Notes: generated by a model not told the origin, from the letters alone. A DNA stretch of 64,000 bases from Tunturiibacter empetritectus (GCF_014201375.1 NZ_JACHDZ010000001.1:909206-973205); one strand, 5' to 3'. Shown: positions 24,971 through 34,412, counted from the first letter of the stretch. Made by a program: numbers and translations.

Positions 24971-25865
24971 GGGAAATGAGATTCATCGATGGGCCGAGAG
25001 GCACGCGGCGGCGCTTGGGGGGAAGATCGTTCGAGTGGATGGGCCGCAGGGACGGTTTACGGATGCGGAGATGATCGACGGAAAGAAGTTGCGGCGGGTG
25101 ATGGCTGTGGGGAAGCATCTGGGGTATGACTTTGGGAAGGACTTGATTCTGCATGTGCACCTTGGGTTGCAGGGGGATTTTACGGAGGGCTCGGGGCCGC
25201 TGCCTGAGGTGCGGGGCGCGCTGCGGTTGCGGATGTGGAATGAGGCTGCGGTGAAGCGGCCTGCGGTGCCGGGGGTGAGTAAGCGGCATGCGTGGTACTC
25301 GGAGGATGATGGGACGGGGCATATTGAGGCGGCGAAGGTGGCGTGGGTGGAGCTGCGTGGGCCGATGGACTGCTCGATCTACTCGCAGGCGAAGTGGGAT
25401 GCGCTGCTGGAGCGGTTGGGGCCCGATCCGCTGAATGGAGATGGGCCGGAGAAGATGATTGCGAGGGTTGCGAAGAGTAAGAAGGCGATTGGGGAGTTGT
25501 TGATGGATCAGTCGGTGGCGGCGGGGATTGGGAATATCTTTCGCGCAGAGCTGTTGTTTCGGGCGAGGTTGAATCCGTTTACGCCGGGGAAGGAGGTAGA
25601 GGAGAGCACGCTGCGGTCGATATGGAAGGAGGCGGGCGTGTTGATGAAGGCGGGGATGGTTGACCGGAGGATTGTGACGACGAAGCCGAAGGATCGGCCG
25701 CATAAGCGTGGGCCGGTGTTGAAGGAAGAGGCGCATTATGTGTATCGGCGGCAGGGGCGGCCCTGCTGGATCAGCGGGACGAAGGTTTTGACGAAGGTGA
25801 TGGCGGGGCGGAACCTTTTTTGGTGTCCGGTATGCCAGGCGGGCCCGGATTCACAGGCTGTGTAA
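24963..25865 (+). CDS. Fpg/Nei-family DNA glycosylase
   Basis: Base-excision repair glycosylase/AP lyase of 300 residues. The N-terminus [15 protein letters not shown] gives the catalytic Pro2 and Glu3 after Met removal and resembles Nei (endonuclease VIII) rather than MutM. The helix-two-turn-helix is at [26 protein letters not shown]. The C-terminal zinc finger is incomplete: RPCWISGTK, then [10 protein letters not shown], so only three of the four cysteines of CxxC-x16-CxxC are present, the second being Ser. Whether zinc still binds is unknown. It is coupled to the upstream gene by an 8-base overlap. An oxidised-pyrimidine substrate is likely by family. Confidence 0.88.
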   Translation: MPEGNEIHRWAERHAAALGGKIVRVDGPQGRFTDAEMIDGKKLRRVMAVGKHLGYDFGKDLILHVHLGLQGDFTEGSGPLPEVRGALRLRMWNEAAVKRPAVPGVSKRHAWYSEDDGTGHIEAAKVAWVELRGPMDCSIYSQAKWDALLERLGPDPLNGDGPEKMIARVAKSKKAIGELLMDQSVAAGIGNIFRAELLFRARLNPFTPGKEVEESTLRSIWKEAGVLMKAGMVDRRIVTTKPKDRPHKRGPVLKEEAHYVYRRQGRPCWISGTKVLTKVMAGRNLFWCPVCQAGPDSQAV

Positions 25866-25915
25866 GGTTTAGAGATGCGCGTGAGGCGCATTGGTTAGAG
25901 AATGGAAGAAAGATT

Positions 25916-27163
25916 ATGGCGACGACACAGACCAAGGACTACTACGGCACGCTCGGCGTAAAGAAGACGGCGACGGCAGATGAGATTCGCAAGGCGTTTC
26001 GCAAGGCTGCGCGGAAATATCACCCGGACGTGAATCCGAATGACAAAAAAGCTGAGGAGAAGTTCAAAGAGATCTCTGAGGCGAATGATGTTTTGAGCGA
26101 CGAGAAGAAGCGGAAGATCTACGACCAGTTTGGGTTCTACTCGGACAATATTGACCCGGCTGCGGCGGAGGCGGCGGCACGTGGTGGCTATGGCGGGAGT
26201 GCATCTTCGGGCGGCGGCTACGGTGGCGCGCAGCGTGGGCCGCGTGGTGGGCAGGAGGTTCCGTTCGACTTTGGCGGGTTCGATTTTTCGGACTTTCAGA
26301 GTGGACGCGCGCAGCAGCCGGAGTCGGGCGGCGGGTTTAGTGGGAGCTTCAAGGACATCTTCGGCGGGATGTTCAATGGCGGGAAGCAGGCTTCGCGCGG
26401 GCCGCAGCCGGGGACCGATCTTGAGTACCAGGTGAGTGTGGACTTCTGGACGGCGGTGCGCGGCGGCGTGGCGCGACTGGAGATTCAGCGGCAGGAGGTT
26501 TGCCCGACGTGCAAGGGCAAGTCGACGACGGGTGGGAGTGTGGAGTGCCCGGAGTGCCATGGGTCGGGGCAGGTGACGCAGATGGGCGGACGGATGAAGT
26601 TCAACATTCAATGTCCGCGATGCGGCGGGTCGGGGAAGGTGCAAAACTCGTGCCCGACGTGCGATGGCGAGGGCGTGGTGACGAAGCGGGAGCCGCTGGA
26701 GTTTCGTATCAAGGCGGGGACTCGCGATGGTCAGAGGATTCGGCTTGCGGGCAAGGGTAATGCCGGGATTAACGGCGGCCCTGCCGGGGATCTGTTTTTG
26801 ATTATCAAGGCGGGAACGAATCCGGTGTTTACGCGGAGTGCGGATGACATATATGTAACCGTTCCGGTTACGATGACGGAAGCTGCGCTGGGAGCGAAGA
26901 TCGACGTGCCGACGATCGATTCTCATGAGGGTGGAGCGAGGACGCAGCTGAAGATTCCGCCGGGGACGCAGACCGGGCAGAAGTTGCGGCTGCGGGAGAA
27001 AGGAGTGCCTTCGGCTTCGCGGGAGGGTGTGCGCGGGGATGAGATTGTCGAGGTGAAGATTGTGGTGCCGAAGGTGCAGGATGAGCGGAGCAAGGAGATT
27101 CTGCGGGAGTTGGCGAAGCTGAATCCGGAGGATCCTCGGGAAGATTTGTTTGCAAAGGCATAA
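25916..27163 (+). CDS. dnaJ: Co-chaperone DnaJ
   Basis: Type I Hsp40 that stimulates DnaK ATPase activity and delivers substrates. The 415-residue protein has a J domain (about 8-73) with HPD at 36-38, and a long Gly/Phe-rich region (about 85-160, with [15 protein letters not shown]). Four CxxCxGxG zinc repeats follow at 196, 211, 233 and 246 ([32 protein letters not shown]), the first with Ser in the last position. The C-terminal substrate domains follow. The ATG at 25916 starts the J domain; codons upstream overlap the glycosylase gene. No HAIR operator is visible here, unlike in front of dnaK. Confidence 0.97.
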   Translation: MATTQTKDYYGTLGVKKTATADEIRKAFRKAARKYHPDVNPNDKKAEEKFKEISEANDVLSDEKKRKIYDQFGFYSDNIDPAAAEAAARGGYGGSASSGGGYGGAQRGPRGGQEVPFDFGGFDFSDFQSGRAQQPESGGGFSGSFKDIFGGMFNGGKQASRGPQPGTDLEYQVSVDFWTAVRGGVARLEIQRQEVCPTCKGKSTTGGSVECPECHGSGQVTQMGGRMKFNIQCPRCGGSGKVQNSCPTCDGEGVVTKREPLEFRIKAGTRDGQRIRLAGKGNAGINGGPAGDLFLIIKAGTNPVFTRSADDIYVTVPVTMTEAALGAKIDVPTIDSHEGGARTQLKIPPGTQTGQKLRLREKGVPSASREGVRGDEIVEVKIVVPKVQDERSKEILRELAKLNPEDPREDLFAKA

Positions 27164-27273
27164 AATCGCGTTCGCCGTGCATCCATTCACTAAGAAATGT
27201 TCGGACGTACATGGTTTGTTTGCACTGATTCTGGTGCAACGTGATGAAATCTCTTTAGCTCGGAGGTGATTCC

Positions 27274-28076
27274 ATGTGGCATCTGGCGAAGGCGCTGATG
27301 TTTCCCGGTCTCCTGTTCTCCATGGTGATGGCCTGCGCAGGGTGGGTGCAGGCGCAGAGTGGATCGCGACCGACGGCTGAGGAGATTGTTGGCCGGATGC
27401 TGGTGAAGAACGGCGAGCGGCAGGCGGCTCTGGAGCACTACAGGACGGACCGGACCTATCATCTAGAGTACGACGGAACCGGCGGGAAGCACCACGCGGA
27501 GATGGTGGTGCGTACGGAGTATGTGGCTCCGGGGCGGAAGTACTTTACGGTGCTGTCGGAGTCGGGCTCGAAGGTGTTGTGCAAGGAGGTGCTGCACAGA
27601 CTGGTGGAGAGGGAAGAACAGACGGCGGCGAAGACGGATTGGCAGCGGTCGCTGTTTTCGACCGACACCTACAATGTGGAACTGGTGGGGCAGGAGCAAC
27701 TGGCTGGCGTGAACACGTGGGTACTAAAGGTGGAGCCGAAGGTCTTGAGCAAGATGGCCTACCGTGGGAAGGTGTGGGTGAGTATGGATGACCTTGCCAT
27801 GGTGCGTGTGAAGGGAGAGCCGGTGAAGAGTCCTTCATGGATGATTGACAGCGCGGCGTTCGACACGTGGTACATGCGGCGGGGGGATGTGTGGTTCCGG
27901 CGAAGAATGTTTCGACGACGCATGTGCGGATTGGCGGTGAGGCGAAGGTGACGATCGACTACGGGAGCTATGATGTGCTGGCGGCGAGGCAGATCGTGGC
28001 TGAAGACGAACACGTACGGGAAGAGATGCCAGTCTCGAGTGGGGGAAAACGGATTGCGGCTAGTCTGACGCGTTAG
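27274..28076 (+). pseudogene. Frameshifted exported lipoprotein-sorting-like protein
   Basis: The first frame (27274-27951) encodes a signal peptide (MWHLAKALMFPGLLFSMVMACAGWVQAQ) and a beta-rich domain ending FDTWYMRRGDVWF. The continuation expected of this outer-membrane lipoprotein-sorting-like family, PAKNVSTTHVRIGGEAKVTI, is in another frame from 27897 to the stop at 28076. One base has been lost between about 27880 and 27897. Read in the first frame, the tail becomes an Arg-rich run (RRRMFRRRMCGLAVRRR), which is not plausible. Joined, the protein would be about 267 residues. Either a recent mutation or a sequencing error explains it. Confidence 0.7.
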
Positions 28077-28305
28077 GTTCACGGAGTTTGAACACTCGCT
28101 TTAGCGGTCTCTGAGCGAGGCGATGGCTGGGCTGCGATGATGGTGGCGATTCCGGTGACGATCTGCGTGTGTGAAAAGCTCTTTCTAGTTGCAGGTGAGA
28201 TGCTGATCCGGAGCGTCGTGGAGTTTGTTTGACTTGCGTATGCCGTGAAGAGCTAGACTTCGGGTAGAGCATCTGATCTGGGCTGGGATTTCAGGGGTTG
28301 GGACT

Positions 28306-28707
28306 ATGGCTACAAAGCGGAAGACCAAGGGCGCGTACATGATCTCGTCGGTGGCGGAGATGTACGAGATTCATCCGCAGACGCTGCGGCTGTATGAGCG
28401 GGAGGGATTGCTGCGGCCGTCGCGGAGTGAGGGGAATACGCGGCTGTATACCGATGAGGATCTGGAGCGGCTGGAGTTTATTTTGAACCTGGCGCGGGAC
28501 CTGGGTGTGAACATCGCCGGGATTGCGATTGTGTTGCAGATGCGCGAGCGGATGGAGGAGATGAACCGGCAGATGCAGGGGTTCGTCGACTATGTGCGGA
28601 CGGAGATGCTGACGCGGATGCAGCAACAGCAGGTTCCTGGGACTGGGTTGGTTCCTATGCGGCGGCAGGTGGTGGTGCCGGGACGGAAGGATAAGAAGGG
28701 CAGCTGA
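28306..28707 (+). CDS. hspR: MerR-family heat-shock repressor HspR
   Basis: DNA-binding repressor of chaperone genes that acts with DnaK as co-repressor. The 133-residue product has the winged MerR helix-turn-helix at about 12-80, with YEIHPQTLRLYEREGLLRPS and EGNTRLYTDEDLERL. This is the HspR variant, in which the usual TIRYYE becomes TLRLYE. A short coiled-coil (MRERMEEMNRQMQGFVDYV) and a basic tail follow; there are no metal-binding cysteines. It lies 4.5 kb from dnaK, whose promoter carries a HAIR-like site. No HAIR site is visible before hspR itself. Confidence 0.92.
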   Translation: MATKRKTKGAYMISSVAEMYEIHPQTLRLYEREGLLRPSRSEGNTRLYTDEDLERLEFILNLARDLGVNIAGIAIVLQMRERMEEMNRQMQGFVDYVRTEMLTRMQQQQVPGTGLVPMRRQVVVPGRKDKKGS

Positions 28708-28729
28708 GATAGCCCAGGAGTGCTAAAGC

Positions 28730-29914
28730 CTAGTGGTGCTGCAGGGGGCCCAGGCGAACCAGGACGCCGCCGGGGTTGATGCGATAGCGCTCGCCGCGGT
28801 AGATGATCTCTCGTCCAAAGTAGCTGGCGGCCCAGCTGTAGAAGCCGAGAAGATCACAGAGGGGGTAGAGCCAGAAGAAGGTGAGTGAGAGCTTGTCGCG
28901 CATGATAACGAAGCCGATGAGCAGGGCCTGGAGCCAGCGACTGGCGAGCGCGGCAAAGAGGAGCCAGAGGCCGAGGGTGGGTCGTCCGATGGCGAGGGCG
29001 GAGAGAAGGCCGAGGATGCCGAAGGGCATGGCGTAGGTGAGGCCGGTGCCGAGGTGTCCGGCGGGACGGGTGCCGCGGGTGTTCTTCATCCAGCTGATCT
29101 GATGGTGCAGTCCGGAGAGGACGCTTCCGTAGTTGATGCAGTGATCGACGATGGCCGTGGAGAGGATTACTTTGTAGCCCTTTTCTGCGATGCGGTTGCC
29201 GAGCCAGAAGTCGTCGGCGAGCAGATCTCCCATGTCTTTGAGGCCGCCTATCTCGTCGATCAAGGGCTTTCGGGTGAGGAGAGTGGGCCCGAGTCCGAAC
29301 TTGATGTCTTCGAGCAGATTTGCGGTGAGGACGCCGCTGGAGAACTCGACGGTCTGGGTGAGCGCGGTGAGCAGGGAGGTGCTTCGTCCGGGCTTGCCGC
29401 GGAAGGTGCAGGTGACGAGTCCGACGGCGGGGTCGGCGAGAGGCTGCACGATGTCGTGCAGGTAGGTGGGGTTGACGCGGACGTCGCTGTCGGAGAAGAG
29501 GATGATCTCGTGTTTGGCCGCTTCGACCAGGAGCGCCATGGAGAAGGTCTTGGGGTTCTGCCAGAGCGGCTCGCCTGAGGCTATGAAACGCGCCGGGATG
29601 GATGGGAATCGGCGGGCTATCTCCTGAGCGCACAGGATTCCGGGGTCGGAGAGCGATCTGGCGCAGAAGATGAGTTCGAAGTTGGGATGGCTGAGGTTGA
29701 AGAAGCTTTCGAGATTTTGCTCGAGCCCCATTTCCTTGCCGTGCAGGGGCTTGAGGATGCTTACTGGAGGGGCGTAGCTGCCTTGATCGTTGCGGCGGGA
29801 GCGGAACTTCAGGCCGCCTATGAGGGCAAGAAGAAAAGATACTCCGGAGGTCAGGGTGCCGAGTATGCCGAAGATGAGGGCGACTCGAGCGATCAGGAGC
29901 AGGGTGGAAAGCAT
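28730..29914 (-). CDS. hpnI: HpnI-like / ceramide glucosyltransferase-type GT21
   Basis: A membrane-bound glycosyltransferase of 394 residues. An N-terminal membrane helix (about 5-34) precedes a GT-A domain with VSILKPLHG (51-59), the nucleotide-sugar motif SDSDVRV (141-147) and GDLLADDFWLG. QISWMKNTRGTRP stands in place of the processive-type (Q/R)xxRW motif. C-terminal membrane helices follow. This is the layout of ceramide glucosyltransferases and of HpnI, which adds an N-acetylglucosaminyl group to bacteriohopanetetrol; the choice between these is an inference from the taxon. The start ATG at 29914 precedes the first helix. It follows two ArnT-type transferases on the same strand. Confidence 0.82.
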   Translation of the reverse strand: MLSTLLLIARVALIFGILGTLTSGVSFLLALIGGLKFRSRRNDQGSYAPPVSILKPLHGKEMGLEQNLESFFNLSHPNFELIFCARSLSDPGILCAQEIARRFPSIPARFIASGEPLWQNPKTFSMALLVEAAKHEIILFSDSDVRVNPTYLHDIVQPLADPAVGLVTCTFRGKPGRSTSLLTALTQTVEFSSGVLTANLLEDIKFGLGPTLLTRKPLIDEIGGLKDMGDLLADDFWLGNRIAEKGYKVILSTAIVDHCINYGSVLSGLHHQISWMKNTRGTRPAGHLGTGLTYAMPFGILGLLSALAIGRPTLGLWLLFAALASRWLQALLIGFVIMRDKLSLTFFWLYPLCDLLGFYSWAASYFGREIIYRGERYRINPGGVLVRLGPLQHH

Positions 29915-30008
29915 GGCTGTTGTAAGGATATCGGCTCGTGTCCCGTTGTGCCAGTGGGGGAGTACTCGCGGCGCCCGGTCTCTCTTGGCAAGACATTGGG
30001 AGAGATAA

Positions 30009-32162
30009 TCAGCGATTGGAGAGGATGAATTTGCCGCCCTCTGCCGCGAGGAGATGAACGGGGGCAAAGCGTGCGAGGTCAGCGGCGCGTTGCTTGCTGA
30101 AGGTGAGCAGGAAGATGCGTTGGCGGCCGGCCCAGGCTTGGCGGAGTCCGTCGTCGGTGCCGAAGATGGGGGGAGCGTCGGGCCAGAAGGAGCCGTACCA
30201 GGGGCCGTAGATGCGTCCGTTGACGAGGCCTGCCTGTTGGCCGGTGTAGAAGAGGAGAGAGGAGCCGGAGGAGAGCCAGCCGTCGATGATGACGCGGTCG
30301 CCGGGGTGTAGTTGCTGTTTGACGGTGAGGGCAAGATTCTTCGATCCGAGGATGGGGTAGAAGCGGACGAGGCCCTCGTGGGCGGCGAGGAGGGAGACGG
30401 TCATGGCGGTGGCCAGGACGAGATTTGCGGCGTAGGTGAAGGAGCGGCGGCGCAGGAGGTAGCTGCCGAGGCCAACGCCGAGCATGCTGAGGGCAACGGC
30501 GGTGAGGGGTCCGCGGAAGAGTCCCATGGCGTCTCCGGTGAGGTCGAAGAGGTGGCCGAGGGAGAGGTTGTAGAAGTCGGGGTTGGAGTTGAGCAGAGAT
30601 GCGAGGTCGGTGCCGGGGGCGGGGTGCGGTGCAGTGAGGGCGAAGTATCCGCAGACCATCGCGATGGCGGTGGAGAGGGGGAAGAGGAGGCAGAGATGCC
30701 AGCGGAGGGCGCTGCAGACTGCTTCGAGTTTGGCGGAGGTGAGACTTTGAGAGTGGTCGGCGCGAGCGAGGAGACCGCCGGCCATAAGGCAGAGAGCGGG
30801 GATGGCGGGGATCGAGTAGTACTCCTGACGGCTGGAGAGGGAGAAGAAGCCCATGACGAGGAGGCTCCAGAGAAGAAGGCAGAGCGATGCTTCGTGCTCG
30901 CGTGCGCGGGTGAGGGTGTTTGTGGCGATGCTGGAGGTGTGGCCGCGGAGGGTTCGGATGTGGTCGGCGATGGCTCCGGGGAGGAAGACGGTCCAGGGCA
31001 TGATCCAGATGGCGAGATAGATCCAGAAGACGAGGACGGGGGTTTGGCCATAGTCGTGGGGGATGCGTTTGGAGAGAAAGCGGGCGATGTGCTCGTTGTA
31101 GAGATAGAACCAGGCCCAGCCTGCTTTGGCGGGGAGACCGAGATCCGGGGGCATGGAGATGGCTGGGTTTCGGAGGGCGGCGAGGATGTGCCAGGGGGCG
31201 GCTATGGCCAGGAAGACCAAGGTGCCGGGGATGAGGTGGAGTTTCAGGAGGAAGTGGAGTTGTTTGGTGATGGCGAGGTAGAAGAGGACGAAGGCGATGG
31301 GGAAGACCAGTCCTATGAGTCCTTTGGTCAGGACGTTTAAAGCCATGACTGCGGCGAAGGCGATGCAGGGGAGGAGAGCGGAGTAGCTTACACTCCCACC
31401 CTTCGCGAAGTGCGCGAAGGATGGGGCACCCGGGCTTTGGTGGCTGGGGGAGGAGAGCGGATCGCGCTGCCGCGCGATTACCCACTCATCGCGATGAGAC
31501 TGCGATGAATGGGGCACCAGGTTTTGGGGCTCGATCTGAGATGTCCGGCTTTGTGGCTCGATTCCGAATGCCCGGTTTGGTGGCGTGGTTTGAGAGTGCA
31601 GGCGGTCGAGGGCTATGAGGAAGAGGTGGACGGCGAGGGTCATCCAGAGAGCGATGAGGATGTCCGGGATGTAGAAGCGGGTGTAGAGGTAGGGGCCGAT
31701 GCTGGTGGCGAGGGCGATGGCGGCGTAGAAGCCTCCGCGATCGGGTTTTTCGGCTGGAGAGACTGTTGCGAAGAGACGAATGCCGAGGGCGTAAACAGCG
31801 AGTAGAAGCGCGAGGACTGCAAGAGCGAGAGGGAGGCGGGCGGCCCAGTCGTGAATGCCGAAGAGGCGCATGGAGCCGGCGGCCATCCAGTACATGAGGG
31901 GAGGCTTGTCGAAGAAGCGAATGCCGTCGATGGTGGGGGTGACGTAGTCGTGACGCTGGAGCATCTCGCGGGCGATCTCGATGTAGATGGAGTCGACGTC
32001 GTCGAGGAGGCCGGGGGTGAAGAGGCCGCCGATCTGGAGGATGAGCCAGAGAAAGAAGATGACAGCGAGGGAGACGGGATTCCAAGGGCGGCGCGATGTG
32101 GCGTTTTGGGGAGAGGTCTCGTGCACTTGGGTTTCTTCGTCGAGTTTGAGCTGGTTCTGCAT
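30009..32162 (-). CDS. ArnT/PMT-type glycosyltransferase with in-frame repeats
   Basis: A polytopic GT-C glycosyltransferase of 717 residues. The acidic motif of the first periplasmic loop is LLDDVDSIYIEIAREM (52-67), followed by the amphipathic-loop pattern FFDKPPLMYWM (83-93), as in undecaprenyl-phosphate-sugar transferases that modify lipid A. About 11 hydrophobic segments are visible. Residues about 193-260, between the helix FYIPDILIALWMTLAVHLFL and the next helix, are a polar stretch that translates dispersed repeats (families C and B), including SPGAPSFAHFAKGGS. A paralogue lies directly upstream on the same strand, so the two probably form an operon. The acceptor is unknown. Confidence 0.85.
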   Translation of the reverse strand: MQNQLKLDEETQVHETSPQNATSRRPWNPVSLAVIFFLWLILQIGGLFTPGLLDDVDSIYIEIAREMLQRHDYVTPTIDGIRFFDKPPLMYWMAAGSMRLFGIHDWAARLPLALAVLALLLAVYALGIRLFATVSPAEKPDRGGFYAAIALATSIGPYLYTRFYIPDILIALWMTLAVHLFLIALDRLHSQTTPPNRAFGIEPQSRTSQIEPQNLVPHSSQSHRDEWVIARQRDPLSSPSHQSPGAPSFAHFAKGGSVSYSALLPCIAFAAVMALNVLTKGLIGLVFPIAFVLFYLAITKQLHFLLKLHLIPGTLVFLAIAAPWHILAALRNPAISMPPDLGLPAKAGWAWFYLYNEHIARFLSKRIPHDYGQTPVLVFWIYLAIWIMPWTVFLPGAIADHIRTLRGHTSSIATNTLTRAREHEASLCLLLWSLLVMGFFSLSSRQEYYSIPAIPALCLMAGGLLARADHSQSLTSAKLEAVCSALRWHLCLLFPLSTAIAMVCGYFALTAPHPAPGTDLASLLNSNPDFYNLSLGHLFDLTGDAMGLFRGPLTAVALSMLGVGLGSYLLRRRSFTYAANLVLATAMTVSLLAAHEGLVRFYPILGSKNLALTVKQQLHPGDRVIIDGWLSSGSSLLFYTGQQAGLVNGRIYGPWYGSFWPDAPPIFGTDDGLRQAWAGRQRIFLLTFSKQRAADLARFAPVHLLAAEGGKFILSNR
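31389..31441 (+). repeat. TGGGGCACC element, family B, copy 2 (inside a gene)
   Basis: CCCACCCTTCGCG (from 31395) pairs imperfectly with GCGAAGGATGGGG, then CACCCGGGCTTTGGTGG. It is equivalent to 18165-18212 and encodes SPGAPSFAHFAKGG on the minus strand within the glycosyltransferase gene. Confidence 0.85.
31479..31586 (+). repeat. TGGGGCACC element, family C (inside a gene)
   Basis: CCCACTCATCGC (31481-31492) pairs with GCGATGAATGGGG, then CACCAGGTTTTGG. A degenerate tandem stretch with GGCTCGAT units continues to about 31586. It has the same architecture as families A and B (CCCA, stem, stem, TGGGGCACC), with a different stem. It lies 50 bases from the family B copy, so the loop of this gene holds two elements. 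Confidence 0.75.
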
Positions 32163-32249
32163 GTTCGGTTTATGGCTTTGCCAGATAACCCAGTGATCCG
32201 ATCAATCAGCGATCGATCTGCGATATCGGAGTTTCCTCGTTGGTTCGGA

Positions 32250-34412
32250 TCAGGGAGTCCTGCCTGGGTTGTCGAGGGGACGGTCGGTGAAGAGCGCTTT
32301 GCCGGAGCTTTCGAAGAGAAGGACTTTGTGGGTGCCGAGGAGTTGGTCGACGGCGTCGCGTTTTTCGAGGGGGACGAAGAGAAGTTTGCGTTCGCCCTGA
32401 CCCCAGATGTTCAGAAGATCTTCCGGGGTGAGGAAGACGGGAGGCGCGTCGGGGAAGGTGCCGCCAAAGAGCATGGAGGAGGCGCGGCCGTTGACGAGAT
32501 AGATCTGACGGCCGAGGTAGAAGGTGATGGAGGAGCCGTAGGATTGGTCGCCGTAGAAGATGACTTTGTTATCGCGGGAGATGGAGTGGTCGGCTTCGAG
32601 TTGCTGGATGGTGTCGGCGAAGCTCTTGGAGGAGAGCATGGGGGCGAAGCGGGCGAAGGCGATGTGGGCTGCGATGAAGAAGGAGGTCGCGGTGATGGCT
32701 ACGGCTGCGGTTGCGGCGAGGTGACGGCGCTGGGAGCGAAGAAGCCAGGCGATAGCGGGACCGATGAGGAAGGCGATGGCGGCGAGCGTTGCGGGAAGGC
32801 GGAGCGCTGCGAAGCTGGGGCCGGTGAGATCGAAGATGCCGGACATGGAGAGGGTGTAGTCGCCGACGCCGCGATGGGCGAGGAGATCGCCGATGTCGGG
32901 GACGAAGGGGAGGTGGCGGGAGATCCAGAGGCCGTAGATAAGGGTGATGGCGATGGCGACTCCGAGGACGGTGAAGGTGGCGTGGCCGACGGTGATCCAG
33001 CGGCGGGAGCCGGAGTCAGTGGAGTAGGTCTGCTCGGCGTGCGCGAGGGCGACGGCGAGGAGGAGGATCATGGAGAGGTAGGCGGGGAAGGTGTAGTACT
33101 CCTGGTTGGTGGAGAGAGAGAAGAAGACCAGGACGAGCGAGGCGAAGATGCTGAGAAGGAGCGTGCTGCGCTGGGCGAGGGTGTTGACGCGGAGCAGCGG
33201 GCTGTCGGAGGGAGAGTTCGATTGGCGGCGGCGGAGACCGTGGAGCAGGAAGAGGATGAGCGCCAGGAAGAGCGTGAAGATGTAGGGGATCTTGAAGGCG
33301 TTTTGCAGGATGAGGCCGACTACGACGACGGCGTAGGGCTGCCAGTAGAAGGTTCTTGCTTCGTCGATTTGCGCGGGGTTCGAGGCTCGGTAGCGCTGGT
33401 AGGCAAGGTAGGCCTGGCGGAAGAGGGTTCCGCAGAAGAGCGACCAGGGGAAGAGCCAGACGAGATGAAGGCTCCAGAAGAGGTAACCGGGGAGTTTGTT
33501 GTAGTCCTTGGGGTAGCGGCGGCCGAGGAAGCGGAGGACGTGCTCGTTGATGAAGTAGAACCAGAAGAAGCCGTGGCCGTTCATGCCTCCGGTGTTGCGC
33601 AGGCCGGCGAGGATGTGCCAGGGAGCCGCGATGAGGAGGAAGAGCAGGATGCCGGTGAATGGCTTGAGGCTGCGCCAGTTTTTGTACTCGCCGCTGAGAG
33701 CGAGGTAGACGATGGCCGCGCCGAAGAAGAAGACCAGGGCTACGAGGCCTTTGGTGAGGACGGCGAGAGCGAGGGCCGTCCACATGATGTAGGCGTAGGG
33801 CACGGATCGAGAAGCGCGTTTCTCCACTGCGGCGGCAAGTGCACCGCCTCCGGTCGAAATGACAGATTTTTTTCCTTGTAGCTGATCTGTCTGAAGGGAT
33901 CGGAGGAGGCAGAAGAGGGCGATGGCGAGGAAGAGGGACAGCAGGACCTCGGGAATGTAGTAGCGGGTGAAGAGGAAGACGCCGATGGTGGTGAGGGTTG
34001 CGAGGCCGGTGTAGAAAGCGGCGCGGGCGTTGAAGGCTCGATAGGCCCAGTAGTAGCCGAGCAGAGCCAAAAGAAGGACGCCGATGGTCTGAGGGAGATG
34101 CGCGGCAAAGCTGTTGAAGCCGAAGAGGCGGAAGCTGAGGGCTCCGAGCCAGTAGGGGAGCGGTGCTTTTTCAAGGTAGCGGATGCCGTCGACGCGGAGG
34201 GTGACGAGGTCGCCGGAGAGGGCCATGTGACGGGCGGCGCTGGCGTGGGTGGCGTCGGCGTCGTCGAGCAGCGGGGGAGTGAAGAGGGCTGCGAAGAAGA
34301 TGATGAGCCAGAGGCCGGTGAGAACGAGGAGGGCCGTGGAGCGGCGGGGGGTGCAGGAGTCGAGGGACGCCCTGGTGTCGGCGGTTGGTTCCAGTAAGGT
34401 TTCTTTGATCAT
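32250..34412 (-). CDS. ArnT/PMT-type glycosyltransferase, paralogue with in-frame repeat
   Basis: A 720-residue membrane glycosyltransferase, clearly paralogous to the next gene on this strand. It shares the first-loop motif LLDDADATHASAARHM (48-63), YLEKAPLPYWLGA, FTRYYIPEVLLSL, VLTKGLVALVF and APWHILAGLRN. As in its paralogue, the loop after YYIPEVLLSLFLAIALFCLL carries a repeat-derived segment (about 178-204, KKSVISTGGGALAAAVEKRA), here from family D. It is expected to move a sugar from a polyprenyl phosphate on the periplasmic side. It is divergent from ppx across 134 bases. The gap to the next gene is 87 bases, which suggests one transcript. Confidence 0.85.
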   Translation of the reverse strand: MIKETLLEPTADTRASLDSCTPRRSTALLVLTGLWLIIFFAALFTPPLLDDADATHASAARHMALSGDLVTLRVDGIRYLEKAPLPYWLGALSFRLFGFNSFAAHLPQTIGVLLLALLGYYWAYRAFNARAAFYTGLATLTTIGVFLFTRYYIPEVLLSLFLAIALFCLLRSLQTDQLQGKKSVISTGGGALAAAVEKRASRSVPYAYIMWTALALAVLTKGLVALVFFFGAAIVYLALSGEYKNWRSLKPFTGILLFLLIAAPWHILAGLRNTGGMNGHGFFWFYFINEHVLRFLGRRYPKDYNKLPGYLFWSLHLVWLFPWSLFCGTLFRQAYLAYQRYRASNPAQIDEARTFYWQPYAVVVVGLILQNAFKIPYIFTLFLALILFLLHGLRRRQSNSPSDSPLLRVNTLAQRSTLLLSIFASLVLVFFSLSTNQEYYTFPAYLSMILLLAVALAHAEQTYSTDSGSRRWITVGHATFTVLGVAIAITLIYGLWISRHLPFVPDIGDLLAHRGVGDYTLSMSGIFDLTGPSFAALRLPATLAAIAFLIGPAIAWLLRSQRRHLAATAAVAITATSFFIAAHIAFARFAPMLSSKSFADTIQQLEADHSISRDNKVIFYGDQSYGSSITFYLGRQIYLVNGRASSMLFGGTFPDAPPVFLTPEDLLNIWGQGERKLLFVPLEKRDAVDQLLGTHKVLLFESSGKALFTDRPLDNPGRTP
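33801..33881 (+). repeat. Family D repeat inside a glycosyltransferase gene
   Basis: TCTCCACTGCGGC, then CCGCCTCCGGTCGAAATGACA and a T-run. It matches the intergenic block at 13588-13640 in order of motifs. It stays open in the frame of the minus-strand gene and codes for a low-complexity Ala/Gly loop. Confidence 0.75.

Noticed and set aside
27881-27886. Programmed -1 frameshift at the G6 run
   Set aside because: Slippage there would produce GGCVV before PAKNV instead of the family-like GDVWF; a simple base loss nearer 27895 explains the data better.
31851-33881. A 676-codon open frame on the plus strand
   Set aside because: It lies opposite the two glycosyltransferase genes and codes for a Glu/Gly/Val-rich product without motifs, as expected of reversed membrane-protein codons.
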